Source: Hydractinia symbiolongicarpus
Taxonomy: Eukaryota > Cnidaria > Hydrozoa > Anthoathecata > Hydractiniidae
Assembly: GCF_029227915.1 (NCBI RefSeq)
Contig: NC_079881.1
Span: 20,559,501 to 20,623,500 of the forward strand
Direction: 5' to 3'
Length of the DNA stretch: 64,000 nt
Below the pieces are notes generated by a model. The model was given only the letters and a program-made list of their open reading frames with translations, ran no database searches and was not told the origin of the DNA. Shown one piece after another: positions 22,680 to 34,117 of the stretch; within the stretch, counting starts at the first letter, position 1, and each line of letters begins with the position of its first letter. The position numbers and the translations under genes are program-made.

Positions 22680-24060
22680 CATTTTCTTACATTTAGTGTA
22701 AACTTTTGTGCATATGGCTTATATTTAATACACCAAAAAGCTACTTTGTTGATTTCAATTTTATACTCTTTGTAAGCTATTTTTTTCTTCTTTTTGACAT
22801 TTTGAATTAACTTATTGTTGTAGAAGGCATATAATATACATGCATATAAAAAAATTGAATTTTGCAAATTTCTGTTTTACCACTCAATTTTTACATTTTA
22901 TAAGTTATTTGGAACAGAATGGTATGAAATAGACCAAAATACCTGATCTTAGTTGTTTTTAATTTACAGGCTGTGTCTGTGAAACTTTAAGGGGAACATT
23001 TGGTGGAAGACAATGGCATGACATATACTGATAGAACTGATTTTTGTTGTGTTAGATGTTATATCTGAACCTTTTTGACATTTTATGTTAATTTTGCGAG
23101 GAAGGACCATATATATATATACACAGAAGAAGAATTCAATTTTTCACCTTGCAAGCTTTGTTTTTCTATATTTTGTATAAATTCTTACTGGGGAGGACTC
23201 CGTGCAATATATCGAAATGACTGATCCTTCTCGATTTAAATTTGATGTGTTCTAAATCGTATATAGTTTTGGAAATTTTGTGTAAGATTTAATGGGTAAG
23301 GGCTAGATGCAATATGTCAAAAAAACTTTTTTTGTTGAATCAGAAGCACTCCCTACAACCATTCTTTTTTTTACAGTTTGTGAAGCTTTTGTGAGGAAAG
23401 AGTGTATGCAATATTATCGAAATAACTGATTTTTGTTGCAAACTGTTTTTCTTTGGCATTTTGGATTAAAATATTGTTTTAGAGTATATGTACCGAAATA
23501 ATTAAATTTTGCAAACTTTGATTTTGTTGTTACCTCTCATTTTTTACATTTTGATTAAACTTTTGTGGGAGACCGTCGGTATGCGAAGGACCAAAATAAG
23601 AGATTTTAGTATTATTTAGAATTTGTATTTTGTGTTGCAAAATTGGTGCAAAAATTGACATAAAATGAACTTATATACAGATTGATTGCTGTTGTTTAAC
23701 ATGACTCATTATGACTTATATATATATTTTATGAAAATTTGTGACAGAATACTATGTGAGATTTGAAATTTTGTTTACTTTATTGATGGTAAAACAGCAT
23801 GCAAATTGCTAAAAGGACTTTATTAATTTTAGATTTAAACACCGTTATTTTGTTGGCATTTTGTCTAAAGTTTGGTGAGGAAGGACCGTATGCAATATAT
23901 CAAATAATGTTTTATTGCATTATAATTTATCCTTGCAAATCCCTTTTTAACACCTTAGATAAAAATTTCTACTTAGGCAAAATTTATTGTTTATTTTTCA
24001 CATTTTGTGTCAACCTTTGGCAGGGTTTGCAATAAACTAACTGATTTTAACATATACAAT
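22680..24060. repeat. Degenerate tandem array, ~100-130-bp unit
   Basis: A worn phrase, roughly ACATTTTG...TTTTGTGAGGAAGGACCGTA then TGCAATATATCGAAATAACT GATTTTTGTTG, recurs near 23020, 23195, 23300, 23405, 23490, 23575 and 23885. Copies differ by many substitutions and indels. It lies just upstream of the Helitron 3' end at 24400 and may be the internal repeat of that element. Confidence 0.6.
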
Positions 24061-24369
24061 GAGAGAGATTTGTGTTTGACATTGATCAGCTTTTTTGTAT
24101 ATATGTGGCGTTTTGAGTGATTTAAATTTTATGGGTGAGATGTATGTTGAAATGCTTTTAAAAACTTTTTTCCGAATAATTTTCGCATTTGTCAGATGGT
24201 CAGAGCAGTAATTTTAGTAGATTTAGATTTTAAATGTCACATATATACTGCAGTTGTTGAAAACCTTTAATTTTTTTGGTCATTTATATAATAATGCAGA
24301 TGTAAGATGCGCACTGCTGTATTGTTTGTTTTTTGATGGACATATATCTGCTACATAAATTAAATGGAA

Positions 24370-24400
24370 TACAGTGGATTCTTCCACGGGAAACAGCTAG
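24370..24400 (+). mobile_element. 3' end of a longer Helitron-like element
   Basis: CAGTGGATTCTTCCACGGGA AACAGCTAG: the hairpin GTGGA/TCCAC, then CTAG directly followed by T. The 5' end is not located. Copy 2 of the mini-Helitron abuts it exactly. Confidence 0.5.
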
Positions 24401-24501
24401 TCTATATTATAATGCCCGTATCTGTCTGTCTGTCTGTCACGCAAAATGGTAGCTTAGCTGCGACAGGCGAACCCGTGGATTTTCCACGGGCTAACGACTA
24501 G
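24401..24501 (+). mobile_element. Mini-Helitron copy 2 (101 bp)
   Basis: Begins TCTATATTATAATGCCCGTA and ends with hairpin CCCGTGGA/TCCACGGG and CTAACGACTAG before T. It is shorter than copy 1 by an internal deletion. Confidence 0.8.
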
Positions 24502-25174
24502 TAACTACCTAATTACCTTCCTTAAGCTATAAACACAGCAATTTTAACAAATACAGCTCCTTCTTTTGTCTTTTTCCCTCTTTAAAACAAACTTTTGATT
24601 TACTGATGTTTAATGTAGTATTACATACCGTAGCTTATTTTACCGCTAATAAGAATACTGAAGGAGAATTCTTTTCTTAGAAAATAAAAACTAAAACGCA
24701 GCAAATTAATTATAAAGAATTCATTATTCATAAATATGTTTTTCTAGGCGTCTATGTCGTTCTAATGTATCTATAACTTCTTACACTGCAACCTTTTGAG
24801 TGGCCCGTTTATTACACGCCATTTTTTGCAAGCTCGGTCTATGCTCGGGTAATATCTCTCGGTATAGATAGACAAAACAGTTTACATTGTAGCTATTATT
24901 AGTATGCAGATCAACAAAATCAAGACAAGCAAAGTAATAAGTGGCGGGAAACTTTGATATTAACCCTGATTTATACATAATAAATTGATAATATTCAAAT
25001 AACAGTAGGAAGAAGAAAAGACGCAGCATCTCAGTTTCAATATCATATTTGATTTCATTAAAACAACACTGCCGATACGCTTATATCACGTCAAAAAATG
25101 GCTTATAAACTTGCTAAATATACATTATTCTTTTTATGCGATAAGTTGTTCTCTGTCTCTGAAAAATTCAATAA
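24502..25174. other. No gene seen; left flank of duplicated unit A
   Basis: AT-rich. A minus-strand open frame at 24781-25029 starts with a chance ATG and has no support. Similarity to units B and C begins at about 25175. Confidence 0.4.
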
Positions 25175-25249
25175 ATGTTTTTAATCCATCGTTCCCTTAA
25201 TCTAATTTTTAAACAACTCAATTTTTATTTCTTCGTCTTCCTGTACACT

Positions 25250-28111
25250 TTATTCTCTGTATGGCAGAATATGTGGAAAATTTCTCGATATTATGCCGTA
25301 CAACAAGGGTATGTCGTAACTTATTGTAACCGTTGTGTAAATCTCCTGCTTTTCAGTAAGGATATGCAATTCAATTTTCAAACTGCCTTGAAATAATCCA
25401 CTCTCCTGTTTGATCGCCATTGTTACCAGATGACGTAAACCTTTGCAACACTCCCTGCAGGATTTCTTTATCTTTTTTGTTTCCACTTTTTCTTTCTTTA
25501 CGATATCTTTCAACATCTGATTGAATGCTTTCCAATGTTTTTTTTGTTCCTAAAATATTATTTTTAACCTTTTTACACAACATTTTCAGAGCGTTCTGTG
25601 TTGCTTTTACTTAAACAAGCTGTCACCATCTATTTTGTTAGAATGTTTAAATCAGTTTTTAACACTTAACATGAGAAATTTCAACTGCGTTTCCCCCTTT
25701 AGTGAAAAAAGGGCCACGAGCTGTCATAGCATAGCTAAAAGGCAAGTCTCTGGACATAAACTAACATATCAATACCTTTTTTCTTACTTTCTTCCTTTCG
25801 AATATTTTAGTTGGACAAACCTCATTTTTACCAAAGGTTTTTATTTATACGAAACCAATTGCTTTTTTTCGACATTTTAGTTGAAATAATAGATTTATTA
25901 GAGAATAGGCGACTGACTTTTTAGTACTAATTTTTGCAAGAGAAATTGCCAATCTAAAAAAACGACAGAATTTGTACCTTTCTCTTCTTTTGACAGTCCA
26001 AGTCAGCAGGTACAGTAAACTGAAGCAAAATCTGTGTACTTCCAGAACGGGTGGTTAAAGTAAACGTAAACGGGGCGTTATTAAAAATGAAAATATCCAT
26101 TACACCAGACATCTCACCAAATGCTTTTATGTATAGTCCTTTTTCGAATTCATCTATTGGCATCGTCTTCTTCTTTTTCAGCCATTGAACGGACTTATAT
26201 TCATTACACTTGTTAAGAAATAATAGTTCTGGAATATCGATATCACCAGTTGAAAACGGTATCTTCATCGAAAAGATAAAAATAATTTCTTGAAGAATTT
26301 CGTTGTTCAGACGAAAACGATGATGGAAAACGAAAATATAGACTTGTCAAATGAAATCAAAAACCATATTCTATAAGCTACTTTAATTCCGAAAACAACA
26401 AACAATACAATAACAGTGAAAGATAACAGCAAAAACATTCCATATACTGTTTCGAAAAAAAACTAAAACCGGGAAGCAAAAACGAAATAGACAGAAAGAC
26501 AACATTTAACCTTACTCGGTCCAGGGGAGGGGGTAATTCCACCAATTCTACCCCCCCTGACGGTTTTTTTTATTAACTTCTTTATTCTATGCTGTATGGC
26601 TATTACTAAGTTTTAATATTTCTCTATTAGACACGTGCATGGCAATTTTTAGTCCCGATACGTCCCAGAGGTATTGATATTGGCTATTACTTGAAACTAC
26701 ATGTAAGAATCTCTATGAAATCTTTATAATCAGGAAAATATATTAGGATGTTAGGATTGTCCTTTGAACTTGAAATTAACAACACAAATTTGTTTTATAA
26801 GGTAGAATTATTTTGTATGTTTTTAACACGTGATTCACCGATTTTTCGATTATGTTTGGGAAAAACCGGATTTTCGGTCAATTTTTATGCGAACTATGTA
26901 AAAAGCAGAAAAAATGTTTAATTACTTTTATTTGGCTTTTAAAAAATTCAAACAGAATGTAACTAGAACTAAATAAATTGAATTTTTTAAGCAGATAGTG
27001 GAATTATGAACTTTTGATAACGTCATGGAAAAATTGCTGACGTAAGCAAAAAAATATTGCTGCCATTTTTGCCATGTTTGATTCAATTTGGACAAGCCTA
27101 GGGTGAGCAGAACCCACCCCCTTCTTTTCCGGTAATTACATGTTTGGAAAAACCCGGACCAGATAGGGTTACAGCAGAATTTTGCTGCGTATTTTAAAAA
27201 AAATTTAATCTTACTTCTCGGACGTTAAAGTTGGTAAGGCTAAGTCTTGGTATTAGATAGGATATTTTAGAAAGTAGAATATCCAATATAACATAAACTT
27301 TATGCATGTGTGGCGAGTCAAGTTTGGTCCAAAACACTGTAACTCTTTGCTTGTCGCCAATAATTATTTCCCATTTACTACTATCAAATATATCATACGG
27401 AAAGGACGATGTCCCTATTCCTTGAAACATAGTAATTTTTTTAGAATCACTAAACCAAAACATATCCATATTTGGAGCTATCATTACATTCTTAAACTCA
27501 TTGTTTAAAAAATGGTCCTTGACTAGTAAAGAGGCTGACATATCCTCCTTGGGCATCTTTCTCATGTTTTCATGAAGACGAATAGCTAAAAATGAGATGT
27601 TTTAATCAGAGGAACCATGGAAATGAATTGTTGGAGTGGTCGCAACTACAGGCACAATTTCATAAACAAACTTTGTTCCACATATATCATAAAAACCGTT
27701 TGCTTGAGTATACACAGTCTGAGATTTTTGTATTATGCTGAAAATGACATCATTTAGCACCATTGATTTATCAAGTGTGTAATAACTCATACGGCCAATA
27801 GGCGATGACAATTTCTTTATGTCTTGACCCTGTTGATACCCACAGACATATTTCAAAGTTCTACATGGTTTTAGATTGATTGACTTCAAATGTGGCAACA
27901 GATGTTTATAAACTGGCCTTTTAAAAAACTGGCGATAAGATTTTGATACATTATCACACTTGTAATATTTCATAGAAGGAAAGGCCAATCGTGTAGCTTT
28001 CTCGATAATCTTTTCATCGCCATCAAGTCTATGAACAGTGAACTTGTTCAGTTTGTTTGTCTCGATGTCTACAATAAATGGATGGATATATGGATTAGTC
28101 AAATTATGCAT
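25250..28111 (-). pseudogene. Unit A copy of the 495-aa family gene, disabled
   Basis: Exons 28111-27215, 26268-25978 and 25549-25250, lengths 897, 291 and 300, as in unit B. Two disabling changes are visible. An in-frame TAA lies at 27604-27602 where units B and C have CAA (after HFHGSS). The exon 2 acceptor reads TTTTCG where B and C read TTTTAG, although an AG six bases further on could still give an in-frame splice. Otherwise all three exons stay open. Intron 1 holds a 665-bp mobile element absent from B and C. The C-terminal exon is the most diverged part (ends FPHILPYRE). Recent pseudogene, or a truncated product of ~170 residues. Confidence 0.75.
26507..27171. mobile_element. TIR element of 665 bp inserted in intron 1 of unit A gene
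   Basis: The left end TAACCTTACTCGGTCCAGGG pairs with the right end (reverse complement TAACCCTATCTGGTCCGGGT). Units B and C run straight across the site (AACATTTAAAGAAGG, AACACTTAAAGAAGG), so they are empty sites. A diverged sister lies at 61272-61771. No ORF. Confidence 0.75.
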
Positions 28112-28955
28112 ACTAGGGACGCAATTCTTAATATTTTCCCGGTAAAGTACTTATTTTCGCTAAGTTTTCGTCATTGTTGCAAGCACTCACAAGATACAAT
28201 GTTTAACAATAGAATAACATGAATACATACTTTCGTAATTTAACCTAATTTTCGACTTATTGATGTTTTAAGTTTTTGTAGGAACAAATTCGGACAGAAC
28301 TTGTTAGCAATAGCCCATCGTTTGCAAACTAGCGCCACAAAGCAATTGAACACGAATTTTTGAATATTTCTTAATTTTTTTGCTTTTGAAAAATAATCAA
28401 AATTCAACGCCTTCTTTAAACGTTTATATATCTATTTTTTTTATAAAAAGCGTATATTTCTAAGGATAATGCTCTGTAGCTACGAACAGTGTGAATCCTG
28501 AAAACTAGTGAACAGGCTCAGAAGTAGTTTTTTTTATGTAAATAAAAGCTTATAAACATTTGTTTCAAGTTAAATACTGCACAAAAAAAAAAGAATTTAT
28601 ATATTTTAAATTCCGCAAATTGTTATAAATTAATCTGGAACATAAAACAACACATTTTTTTACTTTCAAAGGAAAGTAATTTAAGCTAGTGTAAAAGCCA
28701 CAAGAAACAGCGAATACTTAATAGCATTTTTACAATGTGAACTTGATTCAAAAAAATTGTTTGAGTAAAATAGGTTCTTTACCTCCTATCTTATGTCTTA
28801 CGTAACTGACGAGTTCACATTTTAGGACACACCCTGGTTGCGAATTTTTCTATACGAAAATAAATTTTATGTCAAAAACAGGCAAAAGACAATTTTTAAA
28901 TTTTCATCATATTTTTGAGGGGAGGACCGCTTCCCTACAAGGTTATTTACTATTA

Positions 28956-29071
28956 CTAGTCGTTAGCCCGTGGAAAAATCCACGGGGTCGCCCGTCCTTT
29001 TTATACTTGTGCAGCTAAGCTACCATTTTGCGTGACAGATGAACAGACGTATACGGGTATTATAATATAGA
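28956..29071 (-). mobile_element. Mini-Helitron copy 3 (116 bp), tandem with copy 4
   Basis: Reads in reverse. CTAGTCGTTAGCCCGTGGAA (3' end and hairpin) sits at the left and GGGTATTATAATATAGA (5' end TCTATATTATAATACCC) at the right. Copy 4 begins at the very next base. Confidence 0.8.
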
Positions 29072-29252
29072 CTAGTCGTTAGCCCGTGGAAAAATTCACG
29101 GGGTCCCCCGTCCTTTAAATTTACTCTACGCAACAAAGTGCACAAAAATATATCGCATTTGGTATTGGTGCGCATTATAAAAATTTCGTGTTTCTATTAC
29201 GGGACGCGGTTTTCGCAGACAGACAGACAAAATACGGCTATTATTAAGGATA
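29072..29252 (-). mobile_element. Mini-Helitron copy 4 (~180 bp), head-to-tail with copy 3
   Basis: Its CTAG 3' end, with hairpin CCCGTGGA/TTCACGGG, abuts copy 3. Its 5' region has the GACAGACAGACA run and GGCTATTATTAAGG, a worn form of the second subfamily start TCTCTATATTAATAGCC. Confidence 0.65.
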
Positions 29253-29639
29253 TACAGTTTGTGATAGCTCAAGAAATCGGCAGTTACCTTTTGGCTTCAC
29301 TGGCGTTGTACATTGAAGTTTGAATAAAGACTTTTCAGCTATGAAAAAGATAAAAAGATCGCAACAAAAAAAATTGAAAAAAAAAAGCCAGTCTTGAAGT
29401 CTTACTTTATTTAATTTGTTTGTCTTATTTTTTAGAGTTTTAGTTAAAAAAACAACAACAGCGACATAAATTGTAAAAAGTGATCATCCAGCTCTTCCTG
29501 TCTCTTCCTACGAACGAAATTGATATAAAAGTAAGCAAAATGTGCTTAACATTTACTTCTGAGTAGAGCGCATTATAGAAGAAAGAACCTTATAAATGTT
29601 AAAATAAATAAAAAGGCTAAACTGGCTTAAACAAATAAA

Positions 29640-30628
29640 AAAGCTTTTCGAAGCGAGATTGAATTAAGTAAATGATTACTAGGTGATTTTTCTCTGTTGC
29701 AGTAATCATATTCCAGGCTTTCACATTTTGTGTCTTTGACAAACTTTCTGATATCGGTGACATGATCATAGAGTTTGTAGCATGTTGAAGTTCTCATCTT
29801 TTGGCATGCATCTTTGCATAGTTCTTAAACACGAACAGATTTGCCAAATCTTACACATTCAGGCAATTGAGTTATTCCCAGTAGAGAGAAAAAATAAATG
29901 TGACTGGATATTTCAGGTATTTGGCCAGAAACCTTGTAGATGTAATTCTCTCGTACAGTTTTATTTCTTGATGCAACGTAATTTTTAACACAATATGTTG
30001 ACTGCGGGTTGGTTATCGCTAAAAAGAATACACCAATACTTAATCAAAACAAACTTATACTGAGCTAAACAAATATTGCACCAGTAAAATTATATGAAAG
30101 AAACCCTATCACTATGTGAAGACCTCGATTTATATTTTCCCGTAATAACTTGCGATATCCCTAAGTGGTAGCACATTCTGACATTAAGGAGACGAATAGT
30201 TTGGCCATAATGAGGGCTGTTGCAGCCACCACCTGTAAACTGGTAAACAAGGCAAGAGCGCTAGTGCTTAGGTATACGATCTTTAAACTAAAAAAAACTA
30301 CAAAGCCTGCAAGTACAACTAAACAGAAAACGAAGAGAACGATCAAGTAGCTTATTAAGAAAAAAATCAACACAAAACTTGTATTTGTCGAAAGACGTTT
30401 CAAAAAACAGCGCTGCATTCTTCCCCTTTTGTAAATAATGTAATATGAAAAAAATATATATAATATGTAATATATAAGTTTTTGATATACTTCATATATA
30501 TAAAAGATATACTTCTTAAGTGACTTTCGTGGAATATCATGCGCTATTGCATGATTAAAATATTTTTAGTATTGCTTACCTGAAAATGTCGAATGCACTT
30601 GAAACAGCAACAGGAAGTAGTACAGCAT
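29640..30628 (-). pseudogene. Unit A copy of secreted CRD-like gene, disabled
   Basis: Exon 1 (30628-30580) is intact: MLYYFLLLFQVHSTFS, a signal peptide, phase 1. Exon 2 starts at 30018 (ITNPQSTYCVKNY...). It has lost ~24 internal codons relative to B and C, carries an in-frame TAA at 29827-29825 where B and C read AAA (SVRV*ELCKDAC), lacks the last conserved Cys (SPSNH for SPCNH) and reads past the usual stop. The intron holds the 30161-30418 membrane-protein frame. Both genes of unit A are therefore dead or truncated while B and C are intact. Confidence 0.72.
30161..30418 (-). CDS. Small hydrophobic two-helix protein inside the CRD-gene intron
   Basis: 85 codons from a true ATG. After MQRCFLKRLSTNTSF comes a long hydrophobic helix region (residues ~15-50, VLIFFLISYLIVLFVFCLVV...) and a second (~55-78, ALALFTSLQVVAATALI...). 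It lies within the intron of the unit-A CRD gene, same strand. Unit C has the homologue at 50118-50363 but with a shifted frame at its N-terminus; unit B has lost it. Could be an alternative terminal exon joining the signal-peptide exon, a nested gene, or a decaying relic. No family recognised. Confidence 0.35.
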   Translation of the reverse strand: MQRCFLKRLSTNTSFVLIFFLISYLIVLFVFCLVVLAGFVVFFSLKIVYLSTSALALFTSLQVVAATALIMAKLFVSLMSECATT

Positions 30629-31633
30629 TGTGATATGGGACAAGTTATATAGAACAAAAAATTGAAAGTATATTTCAGAGACACGTATCTGGAAATTCAT
30701 TTATTGCTAATGTTTTTTGACACCTTCTGGAGGCTGGCGTTTTCGTATGTATAGACAGTACCCAGCCTTCTTTGAACAAAATAGAAAATATTGGAACATG
30801 TTGAGAAGTTAAGCTGGAATCAGAAGTTTTTTGTTAACGTTTGCGCTCTAAAAAAATTATAGAATTTATCCTACTGCACACGTGTGTTACCCTTAAAACT
30901 ATGTAGATAGCTTTTATGACTGCTTGGGGAGTGGACACTTCTTTTTGAATCAATATATAAAAACTCTCAAAAGTTTTATCCTAAACCGATATTTTGAAAA
31001 TACAAAAAAGTAAATAGAAGCGGATTCGACTCAACTTTTTATGTGAATGTTGTATCCATTCAAACATCATAAAAAGCAGAGCAAATTTACCAGTTTCTGT
31101 GAAATCCTTTTAATCTCTTGTTTTTCACCATGTTTAAGGGCAAATGCTCCATTTAACTACAGCAGTTCATGCTCATAGGTCAGTGGTTTATTTATTCAGA
31201 ATTATTCACGCTCAATTGATTACAACGTGCTTCATCTTATTATCCTTTCTTGTGCACTCTATTTTTTAAAAGGACGTTAATATGGGGTTAAGTAGCAGAT
31301 AAATTCATCTTGTCGAATTAGCAAGACTCCTATAAATTGGATAAGTCAACTTTACAAATCGATATGTCAATTGGTCAGTCATGTTATTAAACTGATGAGT
31401 CAATTGTCAAATCAATTAAGTCGAATCAGCAAATTGATATATCAAATTGTTAAATCGAATGTTTAATCCAAAATATTACGAATTGGTCAAATTTACTATC
31501 AAAGTCATGCGTACCTTCGTTCAAGGGTAATAGTCTTAGTAATATTGATAACACAACCAATGAATATTCCAGTCTGGTAAATTAATACTACCCACATAAT
31601 GCACTTCCTCCTTGTTATTGAACCTTATTTACA

Positions 31634-31987
31634 ATGGCGAAAACAGAATCAACAACTTCTGCTGGAAGTAGAACATTTTATCGAAGATTTTTATGCTTTA
31701 ATACAAAGAGCCAGAGAGAAATCAACTGGCACACCCGAAGATGGACAAAGAAGATCAGAGCTAAGAGAGCAGGACGAGATTGTTTAAGAGCATTTCCTTG
31801 TCCATTTGATACAAACTCAGGAGAAACGTTGCAAAATTATATGCCAAAAACTGCTAGAATGCTGCAGGAGCAAAAAGAAATCCACAAAATAACAAAGTCC
31901 CATATTCCAAAAATCGTCCATCAAAGTTTCCACAACAGGCTTGGACGCACGACCTTATCTGCCTTTAAATGCATAATATACTCCTAA
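31634..31987 (+). CDS. Open frame inside the 1.84-kb transposon, unknown
   Basis: 117 codons from ATG (MAKTESTTSAGSRTFYRRF...), basic, with a CPFDTNSGETLQNYMPKTAR stretch. A second open frame (31599-31787) overlaps it. No transposase signature (no DDE/D pattern or zinc knuckle) can be read. It may be a relic of the element's own protein or chance; the location inside a proven insertion is the only functional hint. Confidence 0.3.
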   Translation: MAKTESTTSAGSRTFYRRFLCFNTKSQREINWHTRRWTKKIRAKRAGRDCLRAFPCPFDTNSGETLQNYMPKTARMLQEQKEIHKITKSHIPKIVHQSFHNRLGRTTLSAFKCIIYS

Positions 31988-32344
31988 ACAGACCCAGATA
32001 GGATTATTGCGTATGTCAGGACTTAGAAAGGAAACACCGTTTTTAAAACAAGTATGGCAAGCATAAGGAAACTTTAGAAGGTCACTTTCCAAGATTGAGT
32101 TTGTTTTCGTTTGAAAAATGTTTCTAGCAAGTTAGGGGTGATATCCTGAACAAAAATTCCACTCTTATCGGATATAAGTCAAAAGTATCAAGAAGGAAAT
32201 ATCACAGGATTTAAATTGTGCGTTAAAAATATTTACTTATCTGTTTAGTCATTGTCATTGAATAATATAAATATTATCATGTCATGGATTTTGCAGTTGG
32301 GGTAAATATAGGCTATGTTTTGCGCTTCACTATTTTTTCAAAGT

Positions 32345-32390
32345 TTAATTAATTAATTAATTAATTAATTAATTAATTAATTAATTAATT
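32345..32390. repeat. (TTAA)n microsatellite
   Basis: Perfect TTAA tandem run of about 46 bp inside the 31282-33119 element. Confidence 0.9.
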
Positions 32391-33956
32391 TTGATAAAAA
32401 TAGAATGCTTTTTGTTTAAATCTCTAGCGTATTAACTAATGCTTGTCATTTTAGGAGCTAAAGTACTAAGGAACCAGGTCCATTATACACCATTGTACAT
32501 TATGTGTTGAATGATGAGATTGTGCAACGATTGATTAAGAATTCGTCAACACACCACAAAGCATTTTGGAAACAGCCAATGTCTCCCCGATGTTAACAGC
32601 AAATAAATCACATTTTATTTTTGTTATATCAGCATTGAAAAAACGGGATATTTGTTCGGCCACAATTGCATGTAGTGCGTCATCTGTTATATTTCTTGTT
32701 CCTGCATACCTCTGGACACAGTTTTATCACTTAACTCAAGATGGCAACTATGTCTTTTTGTGTAAACTCTAATTCGAATCATTGTTCTAACCAGACCTTT
32801 TTAATTACGTAATTAGGTCTTCCTGAAAAGTAAAGTCTTTAAATCGTTAGTATAAAAGAATTTGTATAAATAAAGTTGACGATAGCATTGTCTGATTTAT
32901 TGTTGACATTTTAATTGATTGTCTATCAAATTTATTTATTAATTTGATAAATAAACATACTGATACGCCAATTTGACATTTAATTTGCTAATTTCACTCA
33001 TCAATTTGACCAATCGACTCATCAATTTGACTAAATTGACTGCCAATTTGACGTATCAAATTCCAGATTTGACTTGCATGGTAAAGAGCTGATTTTATCC
33101 GCTATCAAGCCTGAAATCTTTAATCTTTTTTTATGGATCATTGCGCCTGTTTTGTTTTGCTGTACTAGCAGAGTTTATTTACTTTTAAATCCAAAATGTA
33201 CGCTAAACGATAATCCAATGATTCAAGGCGATGCGTTTTTTGAGGTTTAAAATAATTAATGGAATAAAAATTCGTTTTAGAATACAAAATGTATCCTCAT
33301 CTAATTTGAAATTCCAGAAGCATATAGGTGTCAGGATGGTATAAGTGAATAACATAACATAAATCAAATCGAGGGGAAAAAGTAAGCAGAAGTTTCAGGA
33401 CAAATGGTTTTTTTAAGCTAGGTTTTGAGAGGGGCTACGGATACTGCTTCCTACTGTCAATTAATAACAGTCTCTATTCAAGCGCATTTTTAATAATATT
33501 GCGTGACAAATGATCTACACAAAAGGAAACGTTTGTTCAGAGCAGTAACTCTCATGGACACACATTTCAGTCACTTAGAAGCATCTACTATTTTAGAATT
33601 ATTTTTTCGATAAAATGCAAATTAATCTAGGGAATTGTAGATAAAGCTTATTAGCAATTATTTTTGATCATGCGTTTCTAAGGAGATTCTACCTATTATC
33701 ATTATGCTTGAAAAACCAAACCTCCACCAAATTACGATCACGGGTACTTGAGTTTTGCTTTTCGACTGATTTGTCGTACGAAATCCCGGGTAATTTTACA
33801 TTAATTCACAGCAATTTTAATGTTGTGATTTTTTTATTAAATCTTAGGTGATCTGAGTGGAGTATAATATTTCTTTTAGCTTCTATCGTAAAGTGTGTTA
33901 GTTTAAGTGTAAAATTTCCGTCATTTCATTTCATCATTTTTGTTATAGAATCAACA

Positions 33957-34117
33957 AGATTTATCCATCATCTTTCAGTACACCTCAAGCTGCTGAAGTG
34001 GACCAGACCACTGGAGAAAACTCTTTAAAAAAGCAAGCGGAAGAAATGGATGTTAGCCCCTTCTCAAAGAGAAAGTACGCCTCCGACAGCAAGAAACTCG
34101 TTCACAACCCAGTGTAA
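33957..34117 (+). pseudogene. Orphan last exon of OB-fold gene family, unit A end
   Basis: After the acceptor TTGTTATAG the frame reads INKIYPSSFSTPQAAEVDQT, then TGENSLKKQAEEMDVSPFS and KRKYASDSKKLVHNPV, then a stop. The same exon is seen at about 40410, 45087 and 53320. It is acidic/Ser-rich, then basic, like a nuclear tail. The rest of the gene is missing from unit A. Confidence 0.5.

Larger units (their letters stand above)
31282..33119. mobile_element. 1.84-kb transposon in unit A with inverted subterminal repeat arrays
   Basis: Unit B (AAAAGGACGTTTAATCTTTT at about 39831-39850) and unit C are empty at this point. Unit A has the same flanks split by 1.84 kb, with TTAAT at both ends (31277-31281; 33120-33124). 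The left end (31300-31480) and right end (32920-33070) carry opposite-facing arrays of a GTCAAATTGAT/GAGTCAATTTG motif. Degenerate terminal repeats share TAGCRGATAAAWTCA. The interior holds the 31634-31987 frame and a (TTAA)n tract. Confidence 0.7.

Noticed and set aside
22504-24035. Several open frames in the 22.5-24 kb tandem array
   Set aside because: They follow the degenerate repeat and are not conserved between units.
31599-31787. Frame overlapping 31634-31987
   Set aside because: Starts in flanking AT-rich sequence, shorter and ends early; kept only the longer frame, and that at low confidence.
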